Shown here one piece after another: positions 1-5,161 of a stretch of 5,161 nt of DNA. This stretch comes from Fimenecus sp051881415 (lineage in GTDB: Bacteria > Bacillota > Clostridia > Oscillospirales > Acutalibacteraceae). The notes beneath the pieces were generated by a model, which was not told the origin of the DNA, did no database searches, and saw only the letters and a program-made list of their open reading frames with translations. The stretch's first letter is position 1. The number at the start of each line of letters is the position of its first letter. Made by a program: the position numbers and the translations under genes. The stretch is taken from NCBI GenBank assembly GCA_051881415.1, contig JBJEPV010000208.1, forward strand, positions 1 through 5,161, read 5' to 3'.

Positions 1-128
1 TATGTCAGCTTCGTTTCCTTTTCCACGCAAATGACATTGCCGTTGGATTTTTCGATTGCCGCGTTAACCTTGTCAACCAGCAGTTTTGTTTTGCCCGAGC
101 CTTTGTTGCCGATAATAAGAGATACCAT
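1..128 (-). CDS. P-loop NTPase of unknown function, N-terminal fragment (gene runs off the left edge)
   Basis: Reading from the ATG at 128 towards position 1 gives 42 complete codons with no stop, so this is the 5' part of a longer gene. It opens with a hydrophobic strand (residues 2-6, VSLII) followed directly by a Walker A motif, GNKGSGKT at residues 7-14, with Lys13 and Thr14 as the expected phosphate and Mg ligands. A basic/amphipathic helix and a second short strand (NVICVE, about residues 32-37) follow, as in the first half of a P-loop ATPase fold. Walker B and everything that would define substrate lies outside the window. From memory, the start resembles a short clostridial P-loop protein sometimes labelled 'ATP-binding protein' or, loosely, 'PilT-like'; I cannot confirm this and no function is established. 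The start is supported by an AGGAGG site 8 bases upstream. It is co-directional with pgi, 57 bases downstream of the pgi stop. Confidence 0.85.
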   Translation of the reverse strand, partial: MVSLIIGNKGSGKTKLLVDKVNAAIEKSNGNVICVEKETKLT

Positions 129-136
129 CGTAGTCT

Positions 137-142
137 CCTCCT
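137..142 (-). promoter_or_regulatory. Ribosome binding site of the P-loop gene
   Basis: Read on the minus strand this is a perfect AGGAGG, 8 bases before the ATG at 128. It fixes the start codon of the truncated P-loop gene and shows the fragment is a real translated gene start and not a chance open frame. Confidence 0.85.
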
Positions 143-150
143 GAATATGT

Positions 151-179
151 ATTATAACCGCCCCTGCGGGATAAAACGA
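151..179 (-). promoter_or_regulatory. Possible promoter for the P-loop gene (consensus -10, poor -35)
   Basis: On the minus strand a perfect TATAAT lies at 151-156, about 22 bases ahead of the start codon, which would place the transcript start near 144 and leave the ribosome binding site just inside the message. At a 17-base spacing the -35 position (174-179) reads TCGTTT, a poor match to TTGACA, and the TG of an extended -10 is only half present. The gene may therefore have its own weak promoter, or may simply be co-transcribed with pgi. An AT-rich hexamer of this kind can also arise by chance. Confidence 0.35.
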
Positions 180-185
180 AAGGGA

Positions 186-1526
186 TTACAGACCGAGTCT
201 TTGTTCAAGCGCCTTGGTCATTTCTTCATAGCCGGGCTTGCCCAACAGCGCAAACATATTGCGTTTGTAGCTTTCCACACCCGGTTGGTTAAAGGGATTG
301 ACACCCAAGGTATAGCCCGAAACCGCGCAAGCTGTTTCCAAGAAATACACAAGATAGCCGAAGTTGTATGCGTCCATTTCGGGAACTTCCAACACCACAT
401 TCGGCACGCCGCCGTCCACATGGGCGAGCACCGTACCCTCAAACGCTTTGCGGTTGACATACGCCATGGTTTTGCCCGCCAAGAAATTCAACCCGTCGGC
501 ATTCTTTTCATCCGTCCCGATGGTGACTTCGGTTTTGGGTTTGTCAAAGACAACGGCGGTCTCAAACAGGATGCGTTCGCCCTCTTGAATATACTGCCCC
601 ATCGAATGTAAATCGGTGGAAAATACCGCGCTTGCGGGGAACAAGCCCTTGCCGCATTTGCCCTCGGACTCACCGAACAGCTGTTTAAACCATTCGTTCA
701 TCATCGTGTAATCGGGTTCATAGGCAACCATCATTTCGACTGCCTTGCCTTTGCGGTACAAAATATTGCGGATTGCCGCATATTTACAGCAATCGTTTTC
801 GGTTAAATCGTCTTTGGAATAGGCGGCTCTCGCATCCGCCGCACCCTGCATCATCGCGGCAATGTCAATGCCTGCCGCGGCAATCGGCAACAAACCGACT
901 GCGGTCAGCACGGAATATCTGCCGCCGACATCGTCCGGCACAACAAAGGTTTCATAGCCTTCTTCATCGGAAAGTTCTTTTAATGTGCCCTTTGCACAGT
1001 CGGTGGTGACATAAATCCGCTTTGCGGCTTCCGCTTTGCCGTATTTCTTTTCCAGCAATTCGCGGAAAATGCGGAACGAAACCGCAGGCTCCGTGGTCGT
1101 GCCCGATTTGGAAATCACATTCACCGAAAAGTCCTTATTTTCGCAAAGCGCCACGATTTCATTGAGCGCCGCGGAGCTTATGGAGTTCCCGCTGAAAAAG
1201 ATTTGCGGGGTGTCTTTGCAAAGCAAATTGTAGTTTTGGGATTTGCAGAACTCGATGGCCGCACGCGCGCCGAGATAACTGCCGCCGATACCGATGACAA
1301 CCAACACCTCGGAATCCTTTCGGATTTTCGCCGCCGCTTTTTCGATGCGTGCAAATTCTTCTTTATCGTAATCCACCGGCAAATCGACCCAGCCGAGGAA
1401 ATCGCTGCCCTCGCCCGTTTTGGAAATCAACTTTTGATGCGCCGCTTTGACTTCGTCTGCAATAGCGGCATAGTCGCTGTCGGAAATAAAATCATTCAAA
1501 TACTTGGTGTTCAGTCTAAGTGCCAT
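186..1526 (-). CDS. pgi: Glucose-6-phosphate isomerase (phosphoglucose isomerase)
   Basis: This 446-residue cytoplasmic enzyme interconverts glucose 6-phosphate and fructose 6-phosphate, the second step of glycolysis and its reverse in gluconeogenesis. The length fits the short Firmicutes type (about 450 residues, versus about 550 in the E. coli type). Visible motifs in order: GIGGSYLGARA (79-89) and SKSGTTTEP (139-147), the sugar-phosphate-binding loops of the SIS fold; the first family signature, DDVGGRYSVLTAVG (198-211); the GESEGK segment whose Glu286 should be the catalytic base; His307 in STDLHSMGQ, the expected ring-opening residue; and the second family signature around NPFNQPGVESYK (410-421), ending in catalytic Lys421. 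Residue roles are by family comparison. No key residue is missing and the frame is intact. The ATG at 1526 is the only plausible start: no start codon lies in frame between it and the upstream AAAGGGG site. The gene follows dacF on the same strand but has a near-consensus promoter of its own. Confidence 0.97.
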   Translation of the reverse strand: MALRLNTKYLNDFISDSDYAAIADEVKAAHQKLISKTGEGSDFLGWVDLPVDYDKEEFARIEKAAAKIRKDSEVLVVIGIGGSYLGARAAIEFCKSQNYNLLCKDTPQIFFSGNSISSAALNEIVALCENKDFSVNVISKSGTTTEPAVSFRIFRELLEKKYGKAEAAKRIYVTTDCAKGTLKELSDEEGYETFVVPDDVGGRYSVLTAVGLLPIAAAGIDIAAMMQGAADARAAYSKDDLTENDCCKYAAIRNILYRKGKAVEMMVAYEPDYTMMNEWFKQLFGESEGKCGKGLFPASAVFSTDLHSMGQYIQEGERILFETAVVFDKPKTEVTIGTDEKNADGLNFLAGKTMAYVNRKAFEGTVLAHVDGGVPNVVLEVPEMDAYNFGYLVYFLETACAVSGYTLGVNPFNQPGVESYKRNMFALLGKPGYEEMTKALEQRLGL

Positions 1527-1539
1527 TTGTAAAAATTTA

Positions 1540-1546
1540 CCCCTTT
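1540..1546 (-). promoter_or_regulatory. Ribosome binding site of pgi, unusually far from the start
   Basis: On the minus strand AAAGGGG lies 13 bases before the pgi ATG at 1526, several bases more than the usual 5-9. The intervening bases are almost all A and T. No other start codon in frame would give a better spacing, so the long gap appears real. It could modestly lower translation initiation. Confidence 0.6.
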
Positions 1547-1597
1547 GGTTTTACCGCACCGCGCGGCTTCATTTAACATCTTGTCTATGTTGCATTT

Positions 1598-1626
1598 ATT
1601 CTACCTTAAATCCCGCCGCTTTTCAA
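1598..1626 (-). promoter_or_regulatory. Sigma-A-type promoter of pgi
   Basis: On the minus strand TTGAAA (1621-1626) and TAGAAT (1598-1603) are separated by exactly 17 bases, each hexamer matching consensus at 5 of 6 positions. Transcription should start near 1591, giving a leader of about 65 bases before the pgi ATG. The 45 bases upstream of the -35 (about 1627-1671) are roughly 80 percent A+T, including runs of A and T, and could act as an UP element. This argues that pgi is transcribed on its own and does not depend on read-through from dacF. Confidence 0.8.
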
Positions 1627-1681
1627 TACGAAATTGTGAATTTTTTTGAAAAATATCTGTTAAAATTTACAATCCCCTGCA

Positions 1682-2836
1682 TTATTGGCACAAAATGCAC
1701 AAAATACGGCGAAACGCCTCGGCAAATGTCAACCGTTCCACAGCGGTTTCATTGGTCAAATCGTAGGTGCAGACCGTTTCGCCCGCCGACTTAAAAATAA
1801 CGCGCCCAAGCAACTGCCCCGCTTCGACGGGCGCTTCGACCGAGGCGGCAAGGTCGATTTCCTGCGTTACGGCGGATTTCCTGCCTTTTTCCAACACAAC
1901 TTTTTTCGTTTCGGGGATTTGCGGCTGAATACAATCGGTCATTCCGTGCAAAACCGAGACGGCGGGGATTTGCGTACTGTCCACCGTCAACGCCACGCTT
2001 TCGTAATTTGCAAAGCCCCAATCGAGCATCGCCCTTGCACTGTTAAAGCGCGCGTCGCTTGAATCACTCCCCAACACCACGGCAATCAAATGCAAGCCGT
2101 CGCGCTCGGCGCTTGCCGCTACGCAACAGCCCGCTTTTGAGGTTGTGCCGGTTTTTAAACCCGTGGCACCTTTGTAAAACCGCACCAATTTGTTGGTGTT
2201 GGTCAACTCCGTTTTGCCGTCGCGCAAGCTGTCCATCCAAATGGTGGTATATTGCACAATACGCTGATGCTTTAACAGTTCGCGGGACATCAGCGCAATA
2301 TCGTACGCGCTGGTTTTGTGGTTTTCGGCGGTATCGTCGAGCCCCGTACAGTTCTCAAAAGTTGTATCGTGCATACCGAGTTCTTGGGCGCGCTCGTTCA
2401 TCATTTTGACAAACGCCGTACTGCTCCCCGCCACATACTCCGCGAGCGCTTCGCAGGCGTCGTTGGCGCTTGCCACGGCGGCGGCTTTTAACAGTTCGTC
2501 TACCGTCATTTGCTCGCCCTCTTCAAGCCATATCTGCGAGCCGCCCTTTTCGCACGCCTCGCGGCTGGCGGTCACGGTATCGTTTAGCGAAATTCTGCCC
2601 TCGTCAATCGCCTCGACCACCAACAAAAGCGTCATAATTTTGGTGACAGAGGCGGGATACAGCTTGTCGTGCGCGTTTTGCGCCATAAAGACTTTTCCAC
2701 TGTCGGCATCGACCAAAACGCCTGCTTTTGCCGAGATTTCCACCTGCATCGGCGGCAGTTCCTCGGCGGCGGCACACGGCAACACACACAACACGAGCAA
2801 TAAAGCACTTAAAAAAACCGATAATAATTTTTTCAT
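1682..2836 (-). CDS. dacF: D-alanyl-D-alanine carboxypeptidase, DacF-type penicillin-binding protein (peptidase S11)
   Basis: A 384-residue exported serine DD-peptidase that removes the terminal D-Ala from peptidoglycan pentapeptides and so limits cross-linking. Residues 1-24 form a signal peptide: KK, a long Leu/Val core, then CAAA with cleavage expected after Ala24. The S11 catalytic triad of motifs is complete: SVTK at 63-66 (nucleophile Ser63, Lys66), SAN at 123-125, and KTG at 228-230 within GLKTGTTSKAG. From about residue 275 a beta-rich PBP5_C-type domain follows, ending in a short amphipathic tail (TFAEAFRRILCILCQ) of the kind that anchors these enzymes at the membrane. The NTNKLVRFYKGATGLKTG stretch is DacF-like from memory; the paralogue assignment is less sure than the family. 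The ATG at 2836 is preferred over an in-frame GTG at 2875, because the signal peptide begins exactly there and an AAAGGGG site lies 8 bases upstream. In Bacillus, dacF precedes spoIIA genes; here pgi follows. Confidence 0.93.
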   Translation of the reverse strand: MKKLLSVFLSALLLVLCVLPCAAAEELPPMQVEISAKAGVLVDADSGKVFMAQNAHDKLYPASVTKIMTLLLVVEAIDEGRISLNDTVTASREACEKGGSQIWLEEGEQMTVDELLKAAAVASANDACEALAEYVAGSSTAFVKMMNERAQELGMHDTTFENCTGLDDTAENHKTSAYDIALMSRELLKHQRIVQYTTIWMDSLRDGKTELTNTNKLVRFYKGATGLKTGTTSKAGCCVAASAERDGLHLIAVVLGSDSSDARFNSARAMLDWGFANYESVALTVDSTQIPAVSVLHGMTDCIQPQIPETKKVVLEKGRKSAVTQEIDLAASVEAPVEAGQLLGRVIFKSAGETVCTYDLTNETAVERLTFAEAFRRILCILCQ

Positions 2837-2844
2837 AAACACAG

Positions 2845-2854
2845 CCCCTTTCCT
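2845..2854 (-). promoter_or_regulatory. Ribosome binding site of dacF (decides the start)
   Basis: On the minus strand this reads AGGAAAGGGG, ending 8 bases before the ATG at 2836. It selects that ATG over the GTG at 2875, which would add 13 residues (MFDASRLRKGAVF) ahead of the signal peptide and would place this site inside the coding sequence. Confidence 0.75.
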
Positions 2855-2928
2855 AAGGCGAGAAGCGTCGAACACAATATAGTTTAACGGTATATTTCCG
2901 CTTGAACTGCGTTAAAAACCTCGCCTTA
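2854..2928. repeat. Long-spaced 9-bp inverted repeat in the dacF/ligA divergent region
   Basis: TAAGGCGAG at 2854-2862 and its exact complement CTCGCCTTA at 2920-2928 form a perfect inverted pair with a 57-base spacer (66 bp centre to centre). The tentative dacF promoter lies entirely between the arms. Nested inside is a weaker inverted pair, GTTTAAC (2882-2888) against GTTAAAAAC (2911-2919). The arrangement could be paired operator half-sites or a cruciform, but a match of this length has only a modest improbability in a region of this size. Confidence 0.4.
2876..2906 (-). promoter_or_regulatory. Tentative dacF promoter
   Basis: On the minus strand TATATT (2876-2881) matches the -10 consensus at 5 of 6 positions, but the nearest TTGACA-like hexamer, TTCAAG (2901-2906), matches only 3 of 6 and sits 19 bases away. 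A start near 2869 would give a leader of about 33 bases. A second weak -10-like TATAGA lies further upstream at 2934-2939. The poor match may mean an activator or an alternative sigma factor is used. I looked for sigma-F/G-like patterns, as expected for a sporulation dacF, and found none that is convincing. Confidence 0.3.
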
Positions 2929-2951
2929 CTCTTTCTATATGCAGTCGGGGA

Positions 2952-2979
2952 TTGTAAAAATGAATTTTTATGGTACAAT
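2952..2979 (+). promoter_or_regulatory. Promoter of ligA (extended -10)
   Basis: TTGTAA at 2952-2957 and TACAAT at 2974-2979 are 16 bases apart, and a TG at 2971-2972 in the TGn position makes this an extended -10 promoter. Transcription should begin near 2986, only about 22 bases before the ATG at 3008. The short leader contains just the ribosome binding site, so no riboswitch or attenuator is possible there. Confidence 0.75.
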
Positions 2980-2996
2980 AGAAAAAGAATGCACTC

Positions 2997-3001
2997 GGAG
3001 G
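2997..3001 (+). promoter_or_regulatory. Ribosome binding site of ligA (decides the start)
   Basis: GGAGG lies 6 bases before the ATG at 3008. The open frame continues upstream to an ATG at 2939, but that codon has no ribosome binding site and lies upstream of the predicted transcript start, so 3008 is the real start. Confidence 0.85.
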
Positions 3002-3007
3002 CACATT

Positions 3008-4990
3008 ATGTTGGATTTTGAAACGGCAAAGGCACGCGCCGAAACACTGCGCAAAGAACTGAACCACCACATCTACCGCTACTATGTGGAAAATGAAAAC
3101 GATATTTCGGATTATGAATACGATATGCTGATGCGCGAGTTACAGGGTATTGAAGAAGAATACCCCGAACTGCTCACGGCGGATTCCCCCACCCACCGCG
3201 TCGGCGGCGAGGCGGACAATGCCTTTGCGCCGGTTGTGCACCCCGTGAAAATGGAAAGTTTGCAGGACGCGTTTTCCGAAGGGGAAATCCGCGATTTTGA
3301 CGCACGCGTAAACGGCGGCATCGGTCAGGCTCGATATGTTGTCGAGCCGAAAATTGACGGGCTTTCGGTTTCTTTGGAATATGAAAACGGCGTATTCACC
3401 CGCGGCAGTACGCGCGGCGACGGTGTCACGGGCGAGGATATTACCGCCAATTTGCGCACCGTGCGCAGTATTCCGTTGCGCATCAACACCGATTTACCGT
3501 TTTTGGAGGTGCGCGGCGAGGTGTATATGCCCCGCGATACCTTTTTGGAAATCGTGAAAGAGCAGGAATTAAACGAGGAAAAGCCGTTTAAAAATCCGCG
3601 CAATGCGGCGGCGGGCTCTTTGCGGCAGAAAAATCCGAAAATCACCGCCAAACGGAAGCTGGATATTTTCGTATTCAACATTCAGCGTATCGAGGGAAAA
3701 ACATTGCACGGGCACAAGGAATCCCTGGATTATTTAAAAACACTCGGCTTTAAAACCGTGCCGTTTTACACACCGTGCAACAATATTGAGGAAGCCCTCG
3801 CGGAAATTCGCCGCATCGGCGACATTCGCTATACCCTCCCCTTTGATATTGACGGCGCGGTGATTAAGGTGGACGATTTTGCCGCGCGCGAAGCCTTAGG
3901 CAGTACGGCGAAATACCCGAAGTGGGCAATCGCCTTTAAATACCCGCCTGAGGAAAAGGAAACCACGCTGTTGGACATTGAAATCAATGTGGGGCGCACG
4001 GGGGTGCTTACCCCGACGGCGGTTTTCGAGCCCGTTTTGCTTGCGGGCACGACCGTCAGCCGCGCGACACTACACAACGAGGATTTTATCCGTGAAAAGC
4101 AGATTTCCATCGGAGACACGGTGGTCATTCGCAAGGCGGGCGATATTATTCCCGAGGTGCTGTCCGTAAGCAAGCATCAGGACGGCGCACCGCTTTACGA
4201 AATGCCGAAAATCTGCCCGTCTTGCGGCGCCCCCGTCGTACGCGAGCAGGACGAGGCGGCAATCCGCTGTACCAATCCCGACTGCCCCGCCCAGCTTTTG
4301 CGGATGCTCATTCATTTTTGCAGCCGCGACGCGATGGATATTGAAGGCTTAGGGGAAGCGGTTTTAGAGGTATTGGTGGAAAAAGGGATGCTCCGCAATG
4401 CCGCGGACATTTACAATTTGGACTACGAAAAAATCGCCGCACTCGACAGAATGGGCGAAAAAAGCGCCGAGAATCTGCGAAATGCGGTAGAAAAATCCAA
4501 AGAAAACGATTTGGGCAAATTGGTATTTGCACTCGGCATTCGCCACATCGGGCAAAAGGCGGCGGCGCTTCTCGCAGAGCATTTTTTGACCATGGACGCG
4601 CTGGAAACCGCCCCGCGCGAGGATATTCTTGCGATTGACGGGTTCGGCGAAGTGATGGCGGACAGCGTTGTACAATTTTTCGCGTTGGCGCAATCCCGCG
4701 AATTATTGGACGCACTTGCCGCGGCGGGCGTGAATATGCGCTCGAAAAAGGAAATCGTAGACAACCGGTTTGAGGGCAAAACCTTTGTGCTGACGGGCAC
4801 GCTCCCCACCATGACGCGCAGTGAAGCGAGCAAAATCATTGAAAGCTTCAAAGGGAAAACCGCTTCGTCCGTTTCCAGGAAAACGGATTATGTGCTGGCG
4901 GGCGAGGACGCAGGCAGTAAACTCACCAAAGCACAGCAGTTGGGCGTGACCATCATTTCCGAGGCGGAATTTCAGGAAATGATAAAATAA
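3008..4990 (+). CDS. ligA: NAD-dependent DNA ligase LigA
   Basis: This 660-residue enzyme seals nicks in duplex DNA during Okazaki fragment joining and repair, using NAD+ as adenylate donor. All domains are present in order. The Ia NMN-binding domain (about 1-70) carries HIYRYYVEN and the YEYDML segment. The adenylation domain carries KIDG at 115-118 (Lys115 becomes adenylated), RGDGVTGEDIT (136-146), EVRGEVYMP (167-175), NPRNAAAGSLRQ (196-207), DGAVIKV (282-288) and WAIAFKYPPEE (306-316). The OB fold includes NVGRTGVLTPTA (327-338) and RKAGDIIPEV (375-384). A Cys4 zinc finger uses Cys403, 406, 421 and 426. Helix-hairpin-helix repeats span about 440-580, and a C-terminal BRCT domain about 587-660 (KTFVLTGTLP, VLAGEDAGSKLTKAQ). 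Length and residues are normal for the family. The start follows from the GGAGG site and from a promoter lying inside the longer open frame. The gene has its own promoter and terminator and is divergent from dacF. Confidence 0.98.
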   Translation: MLDFETAKARAETLRKELNHHIYRYYVENENDISDYEYDMLMRELQGIEEEYPELLTADSPTHRVGGEADNAFAPVVHPVKMESLQDAFSEGEIRDFDARVNGGIGQARYVVEPKIDGLSVSLEYENGVFTRGSTRGDGVTGEDITANLRTVRSIPLRINTDLPFLEVRGEVYMPRDTFLEIVKEQELNEEKPFKNPRNAAAGSLRQKNPKITAKRKLDIFVFNIQRIEGKTLHGHKESLDYLKTLGFKTVPFYTPCNNIEEALAEIRRIGDIRYTLPFDIDGAVIKVDDFAAREALGSTAKYPKWAIAFKYPPEEKETTLLDIEINVGRTGVLTPTAVFEPVLLAGTTVSRATLHNEDFIREKQISIGDTVVIRKAGDIIPEVLSVSKHQDGAPLYEMPKICPSCGAPVVREQDEAAIRCTNPDCPAQLLRMLIHFCSRDAMDIEGLGEAVLEVLVEKGMLRNAADIYNLDYEKIAALDRMGEKSAENLRNAVEKSKENDLGKLVFALGIRHIGQKAAALLAEHFLTMDALETAPREDILAIDGFGEVMADSVVQFFALAQSRELLDALAAAGVNMRSKKEIVDNRFEGKTFVLTGTLPTMTRSEASKIIESFKGKTASSVSRKTDYVLAGEDAGSKLTKAQQLGVTIISEAEFQEMIK

Positions 4991-5008
4991 AAAATATTGT
5001 AGAATGCA

Positions 5009-5055
5009 AACCACGGAGAAAAGCCGAAAACTGCTTTTCTCCGTGGTTATTTTTT
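5009..5055 (+). terminator. Rho-independent terminator of ligA
   Basis: Arms 5009-5024 and 5033-5048 pair perfectly over 16 bp (AACCACGGAGAAAAGC with its complement) around an 8-base loop, CGAAAACT. They are followed after one A by six Ts (5050-5055). The hairpin begins 18 bases after the ligA stop. A T-tract this close is present only in the plus-strand direction, so it chiefly ends ligA transcription. It supports ligA being the last, and probably only, gene of its transcript. Confidence 0.93.
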
Positions 5056-5066
5056 ATCATTGAAAT

Positions 5067-5083
5067 TGGGGGGGTGTGGGGGT
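5067..5083 (+). other. G-rich tract
   Basis: TTGGGGGGGTGTGGGGGT contains runs of 7 and 5 consecutive Gs between the ligA terminator and the palindromic repeat. More G runs follow at 5097-5099 and 5101-5105. Three closely spaced G-triplets are available, and a fourth only with a loop of about 14 bases, so a G-quadruplex is possible but not clear. It may be the outer part of the adjacent repeat element. Confidence 0.35.
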
Positions 5084-5095
5084 AATTTGTACGGT

Positions 5096-5161
5096 AGGGC
5101 GGGGGCTTGCCCCCGCCGCGGGGTTCGATGTGAATTGACGGCGGGAGCAAGCCCCCGCCCT
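5096..5161. repeat. GC-rich palindromic intergenic repeat (REP/MITE-like), reaching the window edge
   Basis: Two 23-base arms (5096-5118 and 5139-5161) are inverted complements with one mismatch (C5111 against A5146) around a 20-base spacer. Each arm is itself a palindrome: the left contains GGCGGGGGC-TT-GCCCCCGCC, and the right has the same design with one mismatch. The element is far more GC-rich than the genes around it, has no convincing reading frame, and lies just after the ligA terminator. This is the layout of REP/BIME-type or small non-autonomous repeats found in many copies between genes. From memory, GGGGGCTTGCCCCCGCC-type repeats are common in Ruminococcaceae-like genomes. It may continue past the edge, since the window ends exactly at the last paired base. 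Copy number cannot be seen here. Confidence 0.75.

Noticed and set aside
159..170. Possible pgi terminator (CCGC/GCGG stem)
   Set aside because: The stem is only 4 bp with a 4-base loop and no run of Ts follows; it overlaps the TATAAT region ahead of the P-loop gene. Not supported as a terminator.
147..611. 154-codon open frame on the plus strand opposite the pgi 3' end, with similar ones at 773-1009 and 1203-1532
   Set aside because: These mirror pgi codons on the opposite strand and have no domain of their own; pgi motifs are continuous throughout.
1529..1671. Similar short AT motifs (GTAAATTTTTAC near 1529-1540 and GTAAATTTTAAC near 1659-1670) at both ends of the dacF-pgi gap
   Set aside because: They are short, inexact and AT-only in composition, so chance similarity in AT-rich intergenic DNA is the simplest explanation.
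2770..2836. Lipoprotein signal (lipobox) in the carboxypeptidase signal peptide
   Set aside because: Cysteines occur at residues 17 and 21, but the preceding residues (LVL and VLP) do not fit a lipobox; the CAAA end fits ordinary signal peptidase I cleavage.
2316..2882. 188-codon open frame on the plus strand opposite dacF
   Set aside because: It is the antisense shadow of dacF: Ser/Ala-rich composition, no family resemblance, and the dacF strand has a full set of catalytic motifs and a signal peptide.
4308..4715. Several 100-140-codon minus-strand frames opposite ligA
   Set aside because: They are antisense shadows of ligA with Arg/Pro/Ser-rich translations and no supported start or domain.
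4953..5150. Open frame on the minus strand (65 codons) across the ligA end, its terminator and the palindromic repeat
   Set aside because: It overlaps the ligA 3' end, the terminator hairpin and the repeat, with Pro/Arg-rich low-complexity translation from the GC-rich bases and no recognisable domain. It is the type of spurious 'hypothetical protein' that such repeats generate.
1..5161. CRISPR arrays, tRNA or rRNA genes, transposase genes, phage or defence genes
   Set aside because: None is visible on either strand; all four coding regions are chromosomal genes without signs of mobility.

Overview
The window reads as a piece of chromosome from a low-to-mid GC Gram-positive anaerobe, most likely a member of class Clostridia (an Oscillospirales/Ruminococcaceae-like lineage). 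This rests on remembered protein style (a DacF-type carboxypeptidase, a 446-residue Firmicutes-type glucose-6-phosphate isomerase, and a short P-loop protein whose start resembles a clostridial family), on strong AGGAGG-type ribosome binding sites, on sigma-A-like promoters, and on a GC-rich palindromic intergenic repeat. It is inference from recognition, not from a database search.

Layout. Positions 1-128 (minus strand) hold the first 42 codons of a P-loop NTPase that runs off the left edge. Positions 186-1526 (minus) hold a complete pgi gene. Positions 1682-2836 (minus) hold a complete DacF-type D-alanyl-D-alanine carboxypeptidase gene with signal peptide. Positions 3008-4990 (plus) hold a complete ligA, the NAD-dependent DNA ligase gene, divergent from dacF. 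Every gene-free stretch is shorter than 300 bases. 129-185 holds a ribosome binding site and a -10-like box. 1527-1681 holds a near-consensus pgi promoter behind an AT-rich tract. 2837-3007 holds the divergent dacF/ligA promoters and a long-spaced inverted repeat. 4991-5161 holds the ligA terminator, a G-rich tract and a palindromic repeat element that reaches the right edge.

How the genes relate. dacF, pgi and the P-loop gene are co-directional, but pgi has a promoter of its own, so they need not be one operon. ligA looks monocistronic, with an extended -10 promoter, a GGAGG site and a 16-bp-stem intrinsic terminator. The functions are independent housekeeping ones: cell-wall trimming, glycolysis, and replication/repair ligation.

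No undescribed multi-gene system is visible. The items most worth a second look are the palindromic repeat at the right edge, the inverted repeat in the dacF/ligA divergent region, and the truncated P-loop gene of unknown role.
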